The position numbers and the translations under genes were made by a program. Positions 1 through 7,361 of a DNA stretch of 15,015 nucleotides are shown here, one piece after another (position 1 is the first letter of the stretch; each line of letters begins with the position of its first letter). The notes beneath the pieces were generated by a model. The model had not been told where the DNA came from and did no database searches. It worked only from the letters and a program-made list of their open reading frames with translations. The DNA lies in contig JAFYUD010000006.1 of the NCBI GenBank assembly GCA_017549665.1, forward strand, positions 1-15,015, written 5' to 3'. This stretch comes from Clostridia bacterium (GTDB lineage: Bacteria > Bacillota_A > Clostridia > Oscillospirales > Acutalibacteraceae).

Positions 1-543
1 ATTGTTTTATTATAGCGTTATGTGTTCCACCTTCCGCAAAGGTTACTGTTTCAAGGCGAATACAATCCTTGAAACTCTCACCTCTTTCTTCGTAACTTGA
101 ATCATCACCAATATATCTGATGGTTGCAGGAATACTTACACTTTTAAGATGTGAACAACCTAAAAATGCTTTTTGCCCTATCATTGTAAAGCCTTCGGGA
201 ATATTTACTGATTTTAACGATGTGCAATATGAAAATGCTTCATAATCAATTGTACGCGCTGTAAACTTATCTTCATTTTCTTTTATCGTTAATGTTTCTA
301 ATGCACTGCATCCTCTAAAAGCAAAGCCATGAATCGTTACGTAATTAGCAGGAATCGTTATACTTTTGAGTGCTGTACATCCGCTGAAAGAAAATTGTTT
401 TATTATAGCGTTATGTGTTCCACCTTCCGCAAAGGTTACTGTTTCAAGGCGAATACAATCCTTGAAACTCTCACCTCTTTCTTCGTAACTTGAATCATCA
501 CCAATATATCTAATGGTTGCAGGTATACTTACACTCTTAAGAT
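1..543 (-). repeat. In-frame intragenic direct repeat (copies 1-150 and 394-543)
   Basis: Positions 1-118 are identical to 394-511. Extending to 150/543 adds only three mismatches, at 119, 131 and 143. The offset of 393 bp is 131 codons, so the reading frame is kept. The left copy may continue beyond the window. Flanking LRR units show only ordinary family-level similarity, so the repeat looks like a recent duplication or gene conversion within the leucine-rich-repeat region. Confidence 0.9.
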
Positions 544-862
544 ATGAACATCCCGAAAACGCTCTTTCTCCTATCGCTGTATATCCCTCAGGGATATTAA
601 CGGATGTTATTTTTGAATTGTTTTGAAAAGCACCTTTTCCGATTGATACAACCGGATATCCACCGAGTGTTGTGGGGAAATTAAGGGTTGTTGCTGTGCC
701 GGTATAACCGGTTACCGTTGCCTTGTTGTTCGAAACAGTATATTTCCAGTCACCGCTGTTGTATTCAGTAGCTGCCGTGCCTGTAATAAAGCAGACAGCA
801 AATATACACATTATAACCGCTAATGCGACAAAAGTTGTAATCTTTCTCAAGATTTTTTTCAT
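1..862 (-). CDS. Secreted BspA-type leucine-rich-repeat protein (C-terminus beyond left edge)
   Basis: Reading on the minus strand from ATG at 862-860, the frame is open to the window edge (287 codons). A GAGGAGG ribosome binding site lies just upstream. The first 30 or so residues form a signal peptide: MKKILRK, a hydrophobic stretch, then a small-residue cleavage region near GTAAT. After a short beta-rich stretch come LRR_5/BspA-like units with the pattern (S)IGxxAFxxCxxLxSVxIPxx, for example IGERAFSGCSYLKSVSIP. Such proteins are exported and usually act in surface adhesion or binding; the ligand here is unknown. It starts 19 bp after the 202-residue membrane protein gene and is probably last in that operon. 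An almost exact 150-bp stretch recurs inside the gene at a 393-bp (131-codon) offset. Any C-terminal anchor lies outside the window. Confidence 0.88.
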   Translation of the reverse strand, partial: MKKILRKITTFVALAVIMCIFAVCFITGTAATEYNSGDWKYTVSNNKATVTGYTGTATTLNFPTTLGGYPVVSIGKGAFQNNSKITSVNIPEGYTAIGERAFSGCSYLKSVSIPATIRYIGDDSSYEERGESFKDCIRLETVTFAEGGTHNAIIKQFSFSGCTALKSITIPANYVTIHGFAFRGCSALETLTIKENEDKFTARTIDYEAFSYCTSLKSVNIPEGFTMIGQKAFLGCSHLKSVSIPATIRYIGDDSSYEERGESFKDCIRLETVTFAEGGTHNAIIKQ

Positions 863-881
863 ATATGTAACCTCCTCAAAA

Positions 882-1490
882 TTATAAATTCAGAAAATCG
901 AAATCCAAATCCACTCCGGAATCTGATTCTGTTTTTGAATCGGAAGAAGTCGTAGCCGCAGATGAATAAATATCATCATAATTCATCTGAGACTGCATGG
1001 GCTGAACAGGTCTTTGCGCAGGTTGTGCCGGTCTCTGTGCATACTGCTGAGGCTGCTGTGCCGCATTTTCTCTTCTTGCCTGAGCTTTCTGCGCCTGATT
1101 GCCGATGAACTGACCGCTTTTGTCATAAATTGTCTTTGCGGCAATTGCGCCCTTATCCATCACCTTTCTGATCGTCTGCGATAAGGGTTGTGAGGGTTCC
1201 TCAGGAACACAAGGTTCTTCGCCTGCATTTTTTCGGAACTGGCGGGCAATAATTTCGGAGTTTTCAACAAGTCTTCCGAATCCGTAAAGAACAAACGAAA
1301 GCACCCAACTGAGAATTGAACCGAGGATGATAACCGCAACCCCGATAACAATCAACGTTTCATTTGTTCCGAGCCAACCGCCGTCTGACAATACAATGAG
1401 TGCGAAACCGATAGCAATGCTCGCAATCATTCCGATTATTGCAGATATCGCCGCAAGCCTTTGGATTTTTTTGCCGATGTTTGAGTACAT
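882..1490 (-). CDS. Two-helix membrane protein with Gln/Pro-rich cytoplasmic or surface tail
   Basis: I do not recognise a named family. The 202 residues start at an ATG preceded by AAGGAGATAAAAACT, a good ribosome binding site. Two hydrophobic helices are clear, at about residues 12-34 and 45-70, joined by a short Gly/Asn loop. The rest is hydrophilic: an acidic, Pro-rich stretch (about 90-102), a basic helical stretch (about 105-140), a Gln/Pro-rich region with AQRPAQP/AQRPVQP in tandem (151-164), then a Ser/Asp-rich end finishing DLDFDFLNL. It lies 27 bp after the sigma-like membrane fusion and 19 bp before the LRR protein, all on one strand, so co-transcription is likely. A role as partner of either neighbour is inference. 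The start and coding status are well supported; the function is unknown. Confidence 0.82.
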   Translation of the reverse strand: MYSNIGKKIQRLAAISAIIGMIASIAIGFALIVLSDGGWLGTNETLIVIGVAVIILGSILSWVLSFVLYGFGRLVENSEIIARQFRKNAGEEPCVPEEPSQPLSQTIRKVMDKGAIAAKTIYDKSGQFIGNQAQKAQARRENAAQQPQQYAQRPAQPAQRPVQPMQSQMNYDDIYSSAATTSSDSKTESDSGVDLDFDFLNL

Positions 1491-1517
1491 AGTTTTTATC
1501 TCCTTTTCATTTTCAAA

Positions 1518-4349
1518 TTAAGCTGTTCTGTAATTTATATAATAGTCAGAAAGCTTGTTGTTCGATTGTAAGAAATCTTCAACCTCAGTTGCATTTGCTA
1601 AAGTATAATAATTCTGAACTCTTTTCACCTCTTCTTCATACAATTCTTTTGAAATTACCTCTTCATAATTATCTGAAGGACTCTTATATGAATAATCTTC
1701 CTGTATTAATTGAGTTTTTGAACTGTCTTTATATGCTATAATCCGTCCAACCATACTTTCTAAAACAACTTCTCCATGATGAGCGGTATAAAAATTATAG
1801 CTTTCACTAATACATGTTGCATCTTCATAATAATACCGACCTTTCATATTTCCGTACTCATCAAAATACACTTCATCGATGCTGTCATCTGCACCGTCTT
1901 CGTGTTCGGTATTACCGTTCATAAAATAATATGTAAGTGCGCCTCTGCTTCTGTGCATTATAAGAATCATATCAGGAATATCATTATCATCAATAGCAGT
2001 TAAAATAAATTCAAAACCGTCAAAATCACCGGATTGTAATTCTTTCAGATAATTCATTTCCCATTCGGATGCAGTTTCATCAGAAGTTTCTTCGTCAGCA
2101 ACACCTTCCGGTTCATCCATTTTAATAGTGAAAAATGACCATACCTTTTTACCATCGATATTTTTAAGAGTAGCTTTTGCGGTACCGCTGTAAGTATAGC
2201 TGACTTCATCTTCCGAACCGTAGCCTTCTCCTATATAAGATATTTCTTTCAAATCCAAATTATAAGAACCATCAGCTTGCTTTTCTTTGCCGACAACGCT
2301 TACTTCCGTAATCGGACAACTGCTTGGATAAAATACTGCATAATAATTTCCGTTATAAAAATAACGATCCTTTGTTTTCAAGTTATGGTCAGGAGTTTGA
2401 TTGAACACGTTAGCAATAATCCAATCAACATTTTCGCCATCAAAAATATAATATTCAGACTCTTCGAAATATCCCAAAGGGTCATTACCGTAAGCGTATT
2501 CCGGCTCTGTATCAAAATAATGACTATAAATCATTTCCGTGCAGTTAACCGGTAAAACCACTTCATAAGCATTGTCAGAACTGCTGTTATATTCTCCGCA
2601 GAAAGTAAGTATCGTGTTCAGATCGTCTTCAAGTTTTTCCCAATCACCTGATGATGCATCGTGATAAAACGTTGACGTCGTTGTTGTTTCGGTCTGAACG
2701 TTTTGTGTTGATGTAACAGGCAAGGTTGTTGTTTTTGAATTCTCCTCAAACGAAACATATCTTTCGGGCTTAGCTTTTTTCAGGAATTTTATAAGACTTT
2801 TACCGGAATTCACAAACTCTTCAATGCTGTATCCGCTTGTTACTCTATAGAAGCCGTCAAACAGAAGTTCTTTTTTCTGATTATACTCTTCCCAGCCGCT
2901 AAGCTCCAGCATATCACTGTCTGCATCGGCCATATAAATCCACGATTCCTGATAAGCTTGTTCATCATTCAAAAATTTATCATATCTCAATCCACCGCTG
3001 AAAATTTCAGGATCGTCTTCATTTTCATATTTATATTTGTAAAACGCATCCGATTTTTCTCCGTTATCATAATCTGTGTCAGAAACAATATAATAACCTT
3101 TCTGACCTACCCATATATTCATAACGATATATTCAAAAACCTCTTTATTATTTCCATCAACACAAATCAAAAGCTCGTCATATAAATCCGGTGAATTATC
3201 AAAAGGTTGTTTGTAGCTGACTGTAAGATCCGGAATATCATTGTCATTAAAGTAAATAAAATTGAAGTTTCCGCCGGAATAATCATTCTCTTCTTTGATG
3301 GCTTGAGCAGCCGTAGTCAGCATATTTTCATAATTCTTTTCATACGGCTCAAGGTTTTTCAGTATTGAATCATCAACCTGTTGAGCCGATATATCATCGG
3401 AATTACTAAAGCTTGAAATAATCTCAGGTAATCCTATTGCTCCGAAAACAACAGCCAAAACCAAAACAGCACAAACAATCATTGTTGTTTTTTGCTTTTT
3501 TGTCATCGCACCGAGTTTTGTTGAAATATTTGAATATTTCTTTCTTTCAGCTCTTTTGACCTGATCAACATTACCGTTTCGTTTTTCCGATACAAATTCT
3601 TCCGAAACCGATGTTGCAATTGATACAGGAACCGATTCAGAGAGTTTTTTCGGTTCAAATGTAAGAAACAAGCCTTCAGTTGCCGAAGAAAAAATTGTTC
3701 TTAACAAAGTTTCCTCAACAATTTGCTGTTTTTCCGCTGATTGAAGAATTAACACAAGCAGTGGTTTTCCTTCAAACGGATAAACCGCTGTTTCTCTGTT
3801 AATCATACGGTCAATGTGCTTTTTAATATAACTTCTAGACAAACACAACTCAGCTATGACTTTATCTTCTGAGCATCCAAGAACCTTTGCAATATGACCG
3901 ACAGGCATCTCATTGTAATAATAAAGCATTGTGACAACTCTTTGACAATCAGAGAGAGAAGCAACAATTTTGTTGATCGCTTTTCCTGCATTTACAGATT
4001 TTTCAAGTCCTTTTGGTAAAAACTCGCTTTTATCTTCAATTATTTCTGACGGTAAAACAGCTTGTCCGTCAAACATATGCTGATTCTTTTGCTTCAGAAA
4101 TTCAATGCTTTTTACTGCGGTAATATGTTTTATCCACACTTCAAAACTCTCAGGATTTTTGAGTGATGCAATTGATGAAAAAGCTTTTTTATATGTTTCT
4201 TCAACTGCTTTTGATGCATCTCTTTCATTATTGATCACTCTCAATGCAAAATAATAAGAACTTTTAAAGGTAATCTGATAAAGCTTTGAACAAGCTTCTC
4301 TGTTACCATTTTTAGCTTGATTAACAAGATCTATAAGATTGATTTGCAT
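1518..4349 (-). CDS. Membrane-tethered ECF-sigma-like protein with large extracytoplasmic domain
   Basis: 943 residues; ATG at 4349 with GAGGTG upstream. Residues about 15-90 resemble sigma region 2 (LYQITFKSSYYFALRVIN, then FEVWIKHITAVKSIEFLKQK, comparable to the ECF WLxxIArN segment). Residues about 125-180 resemble region 4, with a helix-turn-helix (LSDCQRVVTMLYYYNEMPV, GHIAKVLGCSEDKVIAEL). A further cytoplasmic stretch (about 186-285) holds a hydrophobic unit of unknown function (FEGKPLLVLILQSAE). One transmembrane helix spans about 288-310. Outside lie two globular parts, each with an Asp-rich DNDIPD motif (369-374 and 788-793), separated by a Thr-rich linker (about 539-561). The usual acidic DAEDLVQE signature of region 2 is weakened to DASKAVEE. 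Plausible role: signal-dependent transcription control from the membrane, perhaps by proteolytic release. It could instead be a degenerate DNA-binding sensor without sigma activity. It leads a three-gene minus-strand cluster and is divergent from a LytTR system. Confidence 0.85.
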   Translation of the reverse strand: MQINLIDLVNQAKNGNREACSKLYQITFKSSYYFALRVINNERDASKAVEETYKKAFSSIASLKNPESFEVWIKHITAVKSIEFLKQKNQHMFDGQAVLPSEIIEDKSEFLPKGLEKSVNAGKAINKIVASLSDCQRVVTMLYYYNEMPVGHIAKVLGCSEDKVIAELCLSRSYIKKHIDRMINRETAVYPFEGKPLLVLILQSAEKQQIVEETLLRTIFSSATEGLFLTFEPKKLSESVPVSIATSVSEEFVSEKRNGNVDQVKRAERKKYSNISTKLGAMTKKQKTTMIVCAVLVLAVVFGAIGLPEIISSFSNSDDISAQQVDDSILKNLEPYEKNYENMLTTAAQAIKEENDYSGGNFNFIYFNDNDIPDLTVSYKQPFDNSPDLYDELLICVDGNNKEVFEYIVMNIWVGQKGYYIVSDTDYDNGEKSDAFYKYKYENEDDPEIFSGGLRYDKFLNDEQAYQESWIYMADADSDMLELSGWEEYNQKKELLFDGFYRVTSGYSIEEFVNSGKSLIKFLKKAKPERYVSFEENSKTTTLPVTSTQNVQTETTTTSTFYHDASSGDWEKLEDDLNTILTFCGEYNSSSDNAYEVVLPVNCTEMIYSHYFDTEPEYAYGNDPLGYFEESEYYIFDGENVDWIIANVFNQTPDHNLKTKDRYFYNGNYYAVFYPSSCPITEVSVVGKEKQADGSYNLDLKEISYIGEGYGSEDEVSYTYSGTAKATLKNIDGKKVWSFFTIKMDEPEGVADEETSDETASEWEMNYLKELQSGDFDGFEFILTAIDDNDIPDMILIMHRSRGALTYYFMNGNTEHEDGADDSIDEVYFDEYGNMKGRYYYEDATCISESYNFYTAHHGEVVLESMVGRIIAYKDSSKTQLIQEDYSYKSPSDNYEEVISKELYEEEVKRVQNYYTLANATEVEDFLQSNNKLSDYYINYRTA

Positions 4350-4394
4350 AAATATTCACCTCGCAAACAGATATACATATTAAATTTAAAATAT

Positions 4395-4423
4395 TTAATA
4401 ATTTAAAACAACAATTATGTAAA
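4395..4423 (-). promoter_or_regulatory. Putative promoter of the sigma-like fusion operon
   Basis: On the minus strand TTTACA (4423-4418) is followed after 17 bp by TATTAA (4400-4395), a fair match to sigma-A elements, about 46 bp upstream of the start codon. The -35 element falls inside one copy of the 11-bp direct repeat at 4417-4427. The region is very AT-rich, so chance matches are possible. Confidence 0.4.
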
Positions 4424-4447
4424 AACTCGTCTTAAAATGTAAAAACT
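4417..4447. promoter_or_regulatory. Tandem 11-bp direct repeats, candidate LytTR operator
   Basis: ATGTAAAAACT occurs at 4417-4427 and again, identical, at 4437-4447, so the copies start 20 bp apart, about two helical turns. An inverted TTTACAT follows at 4464-4470. LytTR-family regulators bind pairs of direct repeats at about this spacing, and a LytTR regulator gene starts 69 bp downstream. The repeat sequence is not an exact match to the AgrA/LytR consensus as I know it, so assignment to this regulator is inference. Confidence 0.5.
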
Positions 4448-4463
4448 ATCCAAAATTTATTCC

Positions 4464-4492
4464 TTTACATATTTTCAGAATTTTGTTATTTT
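4464..4492 (+). promoter_or_regulatory. Putative promoter of the two-component operon
   Basis: TTTACA (4464-4469), a 17-bp spacer and TATTTT (4487-4492) give a plausible but imperfect sigma-A promoter. Transcription would start near 4499, leaving a very short leader before the ribosome binding site. The direct repeats lie immediately upstream, where an activator would sit. Confidence 0.4.
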
Positions 4493-4501
4493 AAATAGAG
4501 T

Positions 4502-4507
4502 AAGGAG
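4502..4507 (+). promoter_or_regulatory. Ribosome binding site deciding a TTG start
   Basis: AAGGAG lies 8 bp before TTG at 4516-4518. The encoded protein begins MKIAICDDD, the expected N-terminus of a receiver domain, so the TTG start is well supported. Confidence 0.75.
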
Positions 4508-4515
4508 ATGATGTT

Positions 4516-5229
4516 TTGAAAATTGCGATTTGCGATGACGATATAAGAATTGCGGAATATATTTCCAACAAAATACTTGAATATAAACCTGAATATGAAA
4601 TTGAAATATTCAGTAATTCCGACTCTTTGACAGCTTTTTTGAGCGACAAGGCAAATAAAATTGATTTGCTGTTTATGGATATAGTTCTTAATGATGAAAA
4701 CGGAATTGATGCGGCAGCAAAAATTGAAGATAATTATCCGGATATTCTAACGGTATTTGTTACAGCATTTGCTGATAAGTTCTCGGAAGAAATCTTTCTT
4801 AAATCAAAGCCTTACGGATATCTTCACAAACCAATTAAAGACGAAATCCTTCATCATTACCTTGACTGCGCAAAGCACGATATTGAAATAAAAAGCCAAA
4901 ACCTCTCTATTAAAATCGGTTCGGATTCATTTGATATTCCCTTCTCAAAAATAATCTATATTGAATCCGAAAAGCGTCTCTCTCATATTCACGTTGAGGG
5001 CTTTGATAATTCACACGATACATATGCAAAGCTTGATGAAATCCAAAGCAACCTTGATACAAGATTTATACGATGTCACAAAAGTTATATAGTTAACGCT
5101 GATTATATAAAATCAATTGAAAAAGATTGCTTTATCATAAGAAACGGAACAGAAATTTCTATTTCAAAAGCTATGCACTCTGATGCGAGAGTCAGCTATT
5201 TTAAGGCGAAAGGCAGGGAGTTAAAATGA
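4516..5229 (+). CDS. LytTR-family response regulator (AgrA/LytR-like)
   Basis: 237 residues from a TTG start. Residues 1-117 form a receiver domain: acidic pocket at CDDD (6-9), phosphoacceptor Asp55 in LLFMDIVLND, Thr83 in FVTAF, and Lys105 in YLHKPIK. Residues about 128-232 form a LytTR DNA-binding domain, with the characteristic segment RFIRCHKSYIVNADYIKSI (183-201). The family binds direct-repeat sites and activates genes for peptides, surface proteins or virulence-type functions. Its stop overlaps the kinase start (ATGA), so the two are translationally coupled. Upstream repeats at 4417-4447 may be its operator, suggesting autoregulation and possible control of the divergent sigma-like operon. 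No pheromone precursor or AgrB-type processing protease is visible nearby. Confidence 0.95.
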   Translation: MKIAICDDDIRIAEYISNKILEYKPEYEIEIFSNSDSLTAFLSDKANKIDLLFMDIVLNDENGIDAAAKIEDNYPDILTVFVTAFADKFSEEIFLKSKPYGYLHKPIKDEILHHYLDCAKHDIEIKSQNLSIKIGSDSFDIPFSKIIYIESEKRLSHIHVEGFDNSHDTYAKLDEIQSNLDTRFIRCHKSYIVNADYIKSIEKDCFIIRNGTEISISKAMHSDARVSYFKAKGRELK

Positions 5230-6509
5230 TAAGATTTATTCTTGATACTGTTTTCGGTTTTTTTCAAATGCTGATAATCGGTGTTTACTTTTATAAAGTA
5301 CACGGTGCAAAAAACAAATGGCATTCTCTTGGTCTGACATCTGTTTTAGGCGATTTAGCATTAACAATTACAGATTTGTCAAATATGAACCAAAACTCAA
5401 GAGTAATTGTCAATCATATTGCTATATTCCTTATTTTGATTTTTCTTTACAAAGGTAAAACCTCAAAAAAGATTACAACATTTTTCGTTTATTTTCTTTT
5501 GAGTTTCGCCTGTGATTTTCTCGTTTTCACTCTCACAGGTTCGTTCGGAATTCAAGATGAGCTGATATTTATGCTCGTTATGAATGCAATGATGTTTGTT
5601 TTACTTTCGCTTATTCTGGCAGTAGCCGCAAAGTTTATGGCAGACTTCGGTAAAATCTATGATAAGCGGCTCTATCTTGTTTTTATTCTTATTCCCATAA
5701 CTCAATTCGGGTTTATTGCCGTACTTGTTACACTGATGAATTCAATGGGCATAATTGCCGATTCATACTTAGGTATTTCCGCACAAAGTACGTCGATAAT
5801 TATATCTGCTTTGCTGATATTTACGCTTATCGCTGACATAATATTCCTTGATGTAACTAGAAAAGCAGCAGAAAGTTTCAGTGATAAGGAACGGCTTAAA
5901 GCACTTGAAGTTGAAGCCAAGATTAACTATAAGTACTATGAAGAATTACAAGCCAATACCGATAAAATGCGTAAATACCGTCACGATACAAACAACATAA
6001 TCCAGAGCATATATTATCTTCTCGAAAATCCGGAAAAAACATCTTCTGAAGAAGCGTTGAAACTTGCAAAAACTCTTGAAGATGAAATCAACTCAATTAA
6101 TATAAGCAAGTACTGTGCACACTCAATCGTCAATGCGGTTCTTTTTGACAAAGAAAGATCATTTGCCGCTTCGGGTGTTGTGTGCAAATTCAATGTAAAT
6201 ATACCTCAAGATATATCAATCAGCGGATTTGACCTTTGCAGAATTTTTTCAAATATGCTGGATAATGCACTTGAGGCCAGTCAAAGTTCAAACAACAAAA
6301 CGGTTTCAGTAGATGCTTCTGTAATTGACGGATATCTTTATATAAAAATGAAAAATCCGATTGCTAAATCAACAAAAGTTGAAGATAGCGACAGAGGCAA
6401 CGGACTTGAAATCATAAAGCAGATTACTGATAAGTATAACGGTGAAACAATTATTACAGTTGAAAACGGAATTTTTGAAACACTTGCAACACTGAAATGC
6501 AGTCAGTAA
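5226..6509 (+). CDS. GHKL-type sensor histidine kinase (AgrC-like)
   Basis: 427 residues. The N-terminal 210 or so are strongly hydrophobic with about six or seven membrane helices (roughly 5-23, 37-50, 60-75, 82-104, 112-135, 148-172, 187-209), the usual sensor portion of AgrC-like kinases. A coiled linker (about 212-247) leads to the phosphoacceptor helix YRHDTNNIIQSIYYLLE with His253. The ATPase domain shows the N box (NMLDNALEAS, Asn343/Asn347) and a G box (DRGNGLEIIKQI, 389-400). It autophosphorylates and passes the phosphate to the response regulator encoded just upstream, whose gene it overlaps by 4 bp. The input signal is unknown; peptides are common ligands for this kinase class. No terminator follows closely. 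Confidence 0.94.
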   Translation: MIRFILDTVFGFFQMLIIGVYFYKVHGAKNKWHSLGLTSVLGDLALTITDLSNMNQNSRVIVNHIAIFLILIFLYKGKTSKKITTFFVYFLLSFACDFLVFTLTGSFGIQDELIFMLVMNAMMFVLLSLILAVAAKFMADFGKIYDKRLYLVFILIPITQFGFIAVLVTLMNSMGIIADSYLGISAQSTSIIISALLIFTLIADIIFLDVTRKAAESFSDKERLKALEVEAKINYKYYEELQANTDKMRKYRHDTNNIIQSIYYLLENPEKTSSEEALKLAKTLEDEINSINISKYCAHSIVNAVLFDKERSFAASGVVCKFNVNIPQDISISGFDLCRIFSNMLDNALEASQSSNNKTVSVDASVIDGYLYIKMKNPIAKSTKVEDSDRGNGLEIIKQITDKYNGETIITVENGIFETLATLKCSQ

Positions 6510-6861
6510 TTTCTCCACAAAAAAATGCACATACTCTCAACTTTCGTCAACCTCAAAATATAAACCACGCTCTCAATAATTGCGTAAAAAGTCGTTTTCT
6601 TTTAACTTTTTATTCAGAAATCTTACAATCTTCTCCCCTCTTATTAAGGAGATTTATGCTCTCTGTCCCACAGCAAAGGCAATACATTCCACAAGCATCA
6701 ATTTAATGAATATTTTTGTAGGAACAAAAGATAACCCTCAAACCAAAGTCCAAGAAGCGGAAACCACAAAGTTTCTTTTCGGACACAAAAAAACAATTAT
6801 ATATTGCGTTAATGCGGTCAATTGCAAAATCAAAATATCAACTTTTGGCAAGCAAATTCTT

Positions 6862-6980
6862 TTAACGGTACACGTAAAAAGATAGAACCAAATGATATTT
6901 CCGCTGAAAATGCGGTTTATCAGGTGGTTTTTGTATGAAATTATGCGATTTTTTGGGGATAAAATCTGACTCTGCAACTC
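6862..6980. repeat. Dispersed hairpin element, copy 1 (imperfect stem)
   Basis: About 119 bp align along their whole length with 12749-12867, with few gaps; both begin TTAACGGTACAC and end CAACTC. The core is an inverted repeat, AACCAAATGATA (6886-6897) against TATCAGGTGGTT (6918-6929), with an inner CCGC/GCGG stem. Two bases (6891-6892) no longer pair, unlike the perfect stem in copy 2. A short T run follows on the plus strand. Confidence 0.75.
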
Positions 6981-7085
6981 TTAACCCGGATGACGAACGG
7001 AACAGAACAACGGTCCGATGGACTGTTATGATTGCGAGCGACCGCAGTCGTGCGAGTCAACCATATCTCCGCAACCAACAGAAAT

Positions 7086-7116
7086 CCTTGAAATCATTAC
7101 GATTTCAAGGTTTTTT
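7086..7116 (+). terminator. Rho-independent terminator-like hairpin
   Basis: CCTTGAAATC (7086-7095), loop ATTAC, GATTTCAAGG (7101-7110), then six T. The stem is a perfect 10 bp. It is far (about 580 bp) from the kinase stop, so it more likely ends a lost or unannotated transcript, or readthrough, than serving as the kinase's own terminator. Confidence 0.8.
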
Positions 7117-7282
7117 CTTTTTACTGCGATGGGCATAGCATATTACAAGGTGTTCCACATCCGAACCCGGAGCATTTTTATTTTAAATTATTTTGTCATC
7201 AAAAAATCGAAAAGAGTTATTAACAGTTAAACCGGCAATGCTCTGTTCTGTCTGTTTTTATTAATTAATTTCAATTCCTCTA

Positions 7283-7310
7283 TTTACTTTTTCTACCGTT
7301 CTGATATAAT
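7283..7310 (+). promoter_or_regulatory. Sigma-A promoter of the oxidoreductase gene
   Basis: TTTACT (7283-7288), a 16-bp spacer and TATAAT (7305-7310), with an extended -10 TG at 7302-7303. It lies about 50 bp upstream of the ATG start. Confidence 0.7.
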
Positions 7311-7361
7311 AAAGCCAGATGATTTATTCACTTGACTTTTTCAGCAAAGGAGAAAATAAAT

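Larger units (their letters stand above)
6510..7361. other. Long intergenic stretch without a convincing gene
   Basis: About 850 bp lie between the kinase and the oxidoreductase. The part to 6861 is AT-rich; the only gene-like signals are a 16-codon frame with AAGGAG just before its ATG (6658-6708) and a following 59-codon frame (about 6706-6885), neither with recognisable content. Then come a copy of the dispersed hairpin element (6862-6980), a GC-richer block (about 6985-7080) with a tRNA-3'-end-like tail (AGTCAACCATATCTCCGCAA) but no matching 5' acceptor strand, a hairpin terminator (7086-7116), and the promoter of the next gene (7283-7310). Confidence 0.6.

Noticed and set aside
1160..1351. 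63-codon minus-strand frame inside the two-helix protein gene
   Set aside because: It is an out-of-frame overlap with a better supported gene that has a ribosome binding site and clear membrane helices.
7140..7180. 5S-rRNA-like string GTTCCACATCCGAACCCGGAGC
   Set aside because: Only a short resemblance to the conserved 5S segment; no flanking 5S sequence or stem pairing is present.
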